Positions 35,585-36,860 of a DNA stretch of 36,860 bases are shown here, piece by piece. The DNA comes from Prorocentrum cordatum (lineage: Eukaryota; Sar; Dinophyceae; Prorocentrales; Prorocentraceae): positions 394,586-431,445 of the forward strand of contig CAUYUJ010014175.1 of the NCBI GenBank assembly GCA_963575745.1, in the 5' to 3' direction. Each line of letters opens with the position of its first letter. Positions within the stretch are counted from its first letter, which is position 1. A program made the translations under genes and the position numbers. Under the pieces are notes generated by a model. It was not told the DNA's origin. It was given only the letters and a program-made list of their open reading frames with translations, and did no database searches.

Positions 35585-36860
35585 TCCAGATGGCTCCCAG
35601 ATGGCCCTAGACGTCTTCCAATATGGCCAAGATGGCCTCCAATTTGTCCAAGATGGTCCAAGATGGCCTCCAACACGGCCCAAGAGAGTCCAAGATGCCT
35701 CCGAGTTAGCCCAAGAAACCTCCAAGACGGCCCAAGAGGCCTCCAAGAGGCCTCGAAGACGGCCCAAGAGGCTTCCAAGAGGTCCTCCAGGAGGGCCCGA
35801 AGAGGCTAAAATCAAATCTTTTCCGAGGGTTTTGAAGGATACAGCATTTGCTTCTTTTCGGCCTACCGACGGCCCGACACGGCCCAAGAGCCCCCAAAGA
35901 CAGCCCCAAGATCGCCCAAGAGGCCTTCAAGATGGCCCCCACGTGAGGGCCCCAAGACGGCGCAAGAGGCCTTTCAGACGCCCAAGGGAGCCTCCAAGAC
36001 GACCCTGGAGAACCCCAAAAGGCGCCAAGTCGGCCCAGAGAGGCCCCCAAGACGGCTTCCGACGGCGTCAGACGGGGCAGGATCCCACCAAGACGGCCGA
36101 AGATGGTCGCAAGATGGCCCAAGACGGCCCAAAGGCCTCCAAAAGGGCCTCCAGGAAGGCCCGAAGAGGCCAAAATCATTCATCATCTGTAGGCTTTTGA
36201 ATGATTTTGGCATTTTGGTCTGTTCGGCCTTCCGACGGACCGAGACGCCCCAAGAGCCCTCAAAGATCGCCCCAAGATCGCCCAAGAGGCCTCCAAGACG
36301 GCCCCGGAGCGGCCCAAAAGGCCCCCAAAACAGCCCTAAGGGGGCCCCAAGACGGCGCAAGAGGCCTCTAAGGCGCCCAAGAAAGCCTCTAGGACGGTCC
36401 TGGAGCATTCCAAGAGGGCCTCAAGTCGGCCCAGAGGCCCCCAAGACGGCTTCCGACGTTGTCAGACTGGCCAGGAGCCCACCAAGACGGTCGAAGATAG
36501 CTACAAGGTGGCCCAAGACTGCCCAAGAGGCCTCCAAGAGGGCAACCAAAAGGGCATCCAAGAAGGCCCGAAGAGGCAAAAATCAATGGTTTTCCATAGG
36601 TGGTTGAAGGATGTTGGCATTTGCTTTTGTTCGGCCTACCTACGGCCCGAGACGGCCCAAGAGCCCCCCAAAACCGCACCAAGATCCCAGAATGACTTCA
36701 GAGGCCCCCACGACGGCCCCAAGAGGGTCCCAAGACGGCCTCAGACTGCCTCCAAGACGCCCAAGATGGCCTTCAATACGTCCCTGGAGCACCCCAAGAG
36801 GGCTCCAAGTCGGCCTAGAGGCCCCCAAGACAGCTTCCGACTGCGTCAGACGGGCCAGGA
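35585..36860. repeat. CCAAGAGGCC minisatellite with 360-410 bp higher-order period
   Basis: 11-bp units are organised in blocks separated by an AT-richer spacer containing AAATCA...TTGAAGGAT/TTGAATGAT and TTCGGCCT. Spacers start near 35807, 36168 and 36574. The motif GCTTCCGACNNNGTCAGAC recurs near 36055, 36448 and 36832. The array continues off the right end. Confidence 0.8.

Overview
The window looks like dinoflagellate nuclear DNA. Four signs point there. (1) Degenerate copies of the 22-nt dinoflagellate spliced leader (DinoSL) occur in the genome: one clear copy on + at 4168-4189, and one on the minus strand just upstream of a gene start at 27965-27984. (2) Four long protein-coding genes in a row are all on the minus strand. 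(3) There is a decayed Ty1/copia-type pol with an HGDD reverse-transcriptase box. (4) The DNA is GC-rich and most intergenic space is tandem repeat. I cannot name the species.

Layout. 1-3957 (+): a frameshifted copia-type pol remnant (integrase, reverse transcriptase, RNase H) carrying two short terminal-inverted-repeat insertions (995-1178 and 3450-3606). 3995-4189: a tRNA-like fold followed by a DinoSL relic. 4190-8640: no convincing gene; simple repeats, purine/pyrimidine tracts, and two minisatellites of about 11 bp. 8691-27984 (-): genes A (8711-10946, spliced), B (about 12520-15137, spliced), C (19415-22366, one 983-codon frame ending in a probable AdoMet-binding fold) and D (24118-27909, one 1263-codon frame resembling a zinc-finger hAT-like transposase). 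The same 21-22 bp minisatellite lies between neighbouring genes. Between B and C it forms the outer arms of a nested palindrome of about 2.8 kb centred near 17837. 28100-36860: no convincing gene; GCATA-type repeats, GGGTCGCG repeats, (CAA)n, three tandem copies of a 0.8-kb unit, about 690 bp of alternating purine/pyrimidine microsatellite, and CCAAGAGGCC minisatellites with a 360-410 bp higher-order period.

Main discovery. Genes A-D, and only they and their immediate flanks, are peppered with a short hairpin element. On the + strand its core is GCC AGA GGC T, with complementary arms of 3-5 bp on each side. I count 27 exact copies of the 10-base core on + and none on -, plus about ten variants. 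The arms change from copy to copy but stay complementary (CGC/GCG, CCC/GGG, CAC/GTG, CTC/GAG). In two copies the inner stem itself has switched from GCC/GGC to GAC/GTC. The triloop and the single bulged base are nearly constant. In mRNA sense this is a hairpin with a bulged A and mostly a UCU loop, always in the sense orientation. It is read in all three frames as AASGA/PASGG, QPLAG or SLWRE, within otherwise open genes. I do not recognise it as any described element. It behaves like a mobile or template-switch-generated RNA hairpin family that invades coding sequence.

The four genes share the hairpins, the orientation and probable DinoSL relics upstream of their starts. That suggests mRNA-derived (retroposed) gene copies, or a co-resident family of selfish or transposon-derived genes, rather than a metabolic operon.
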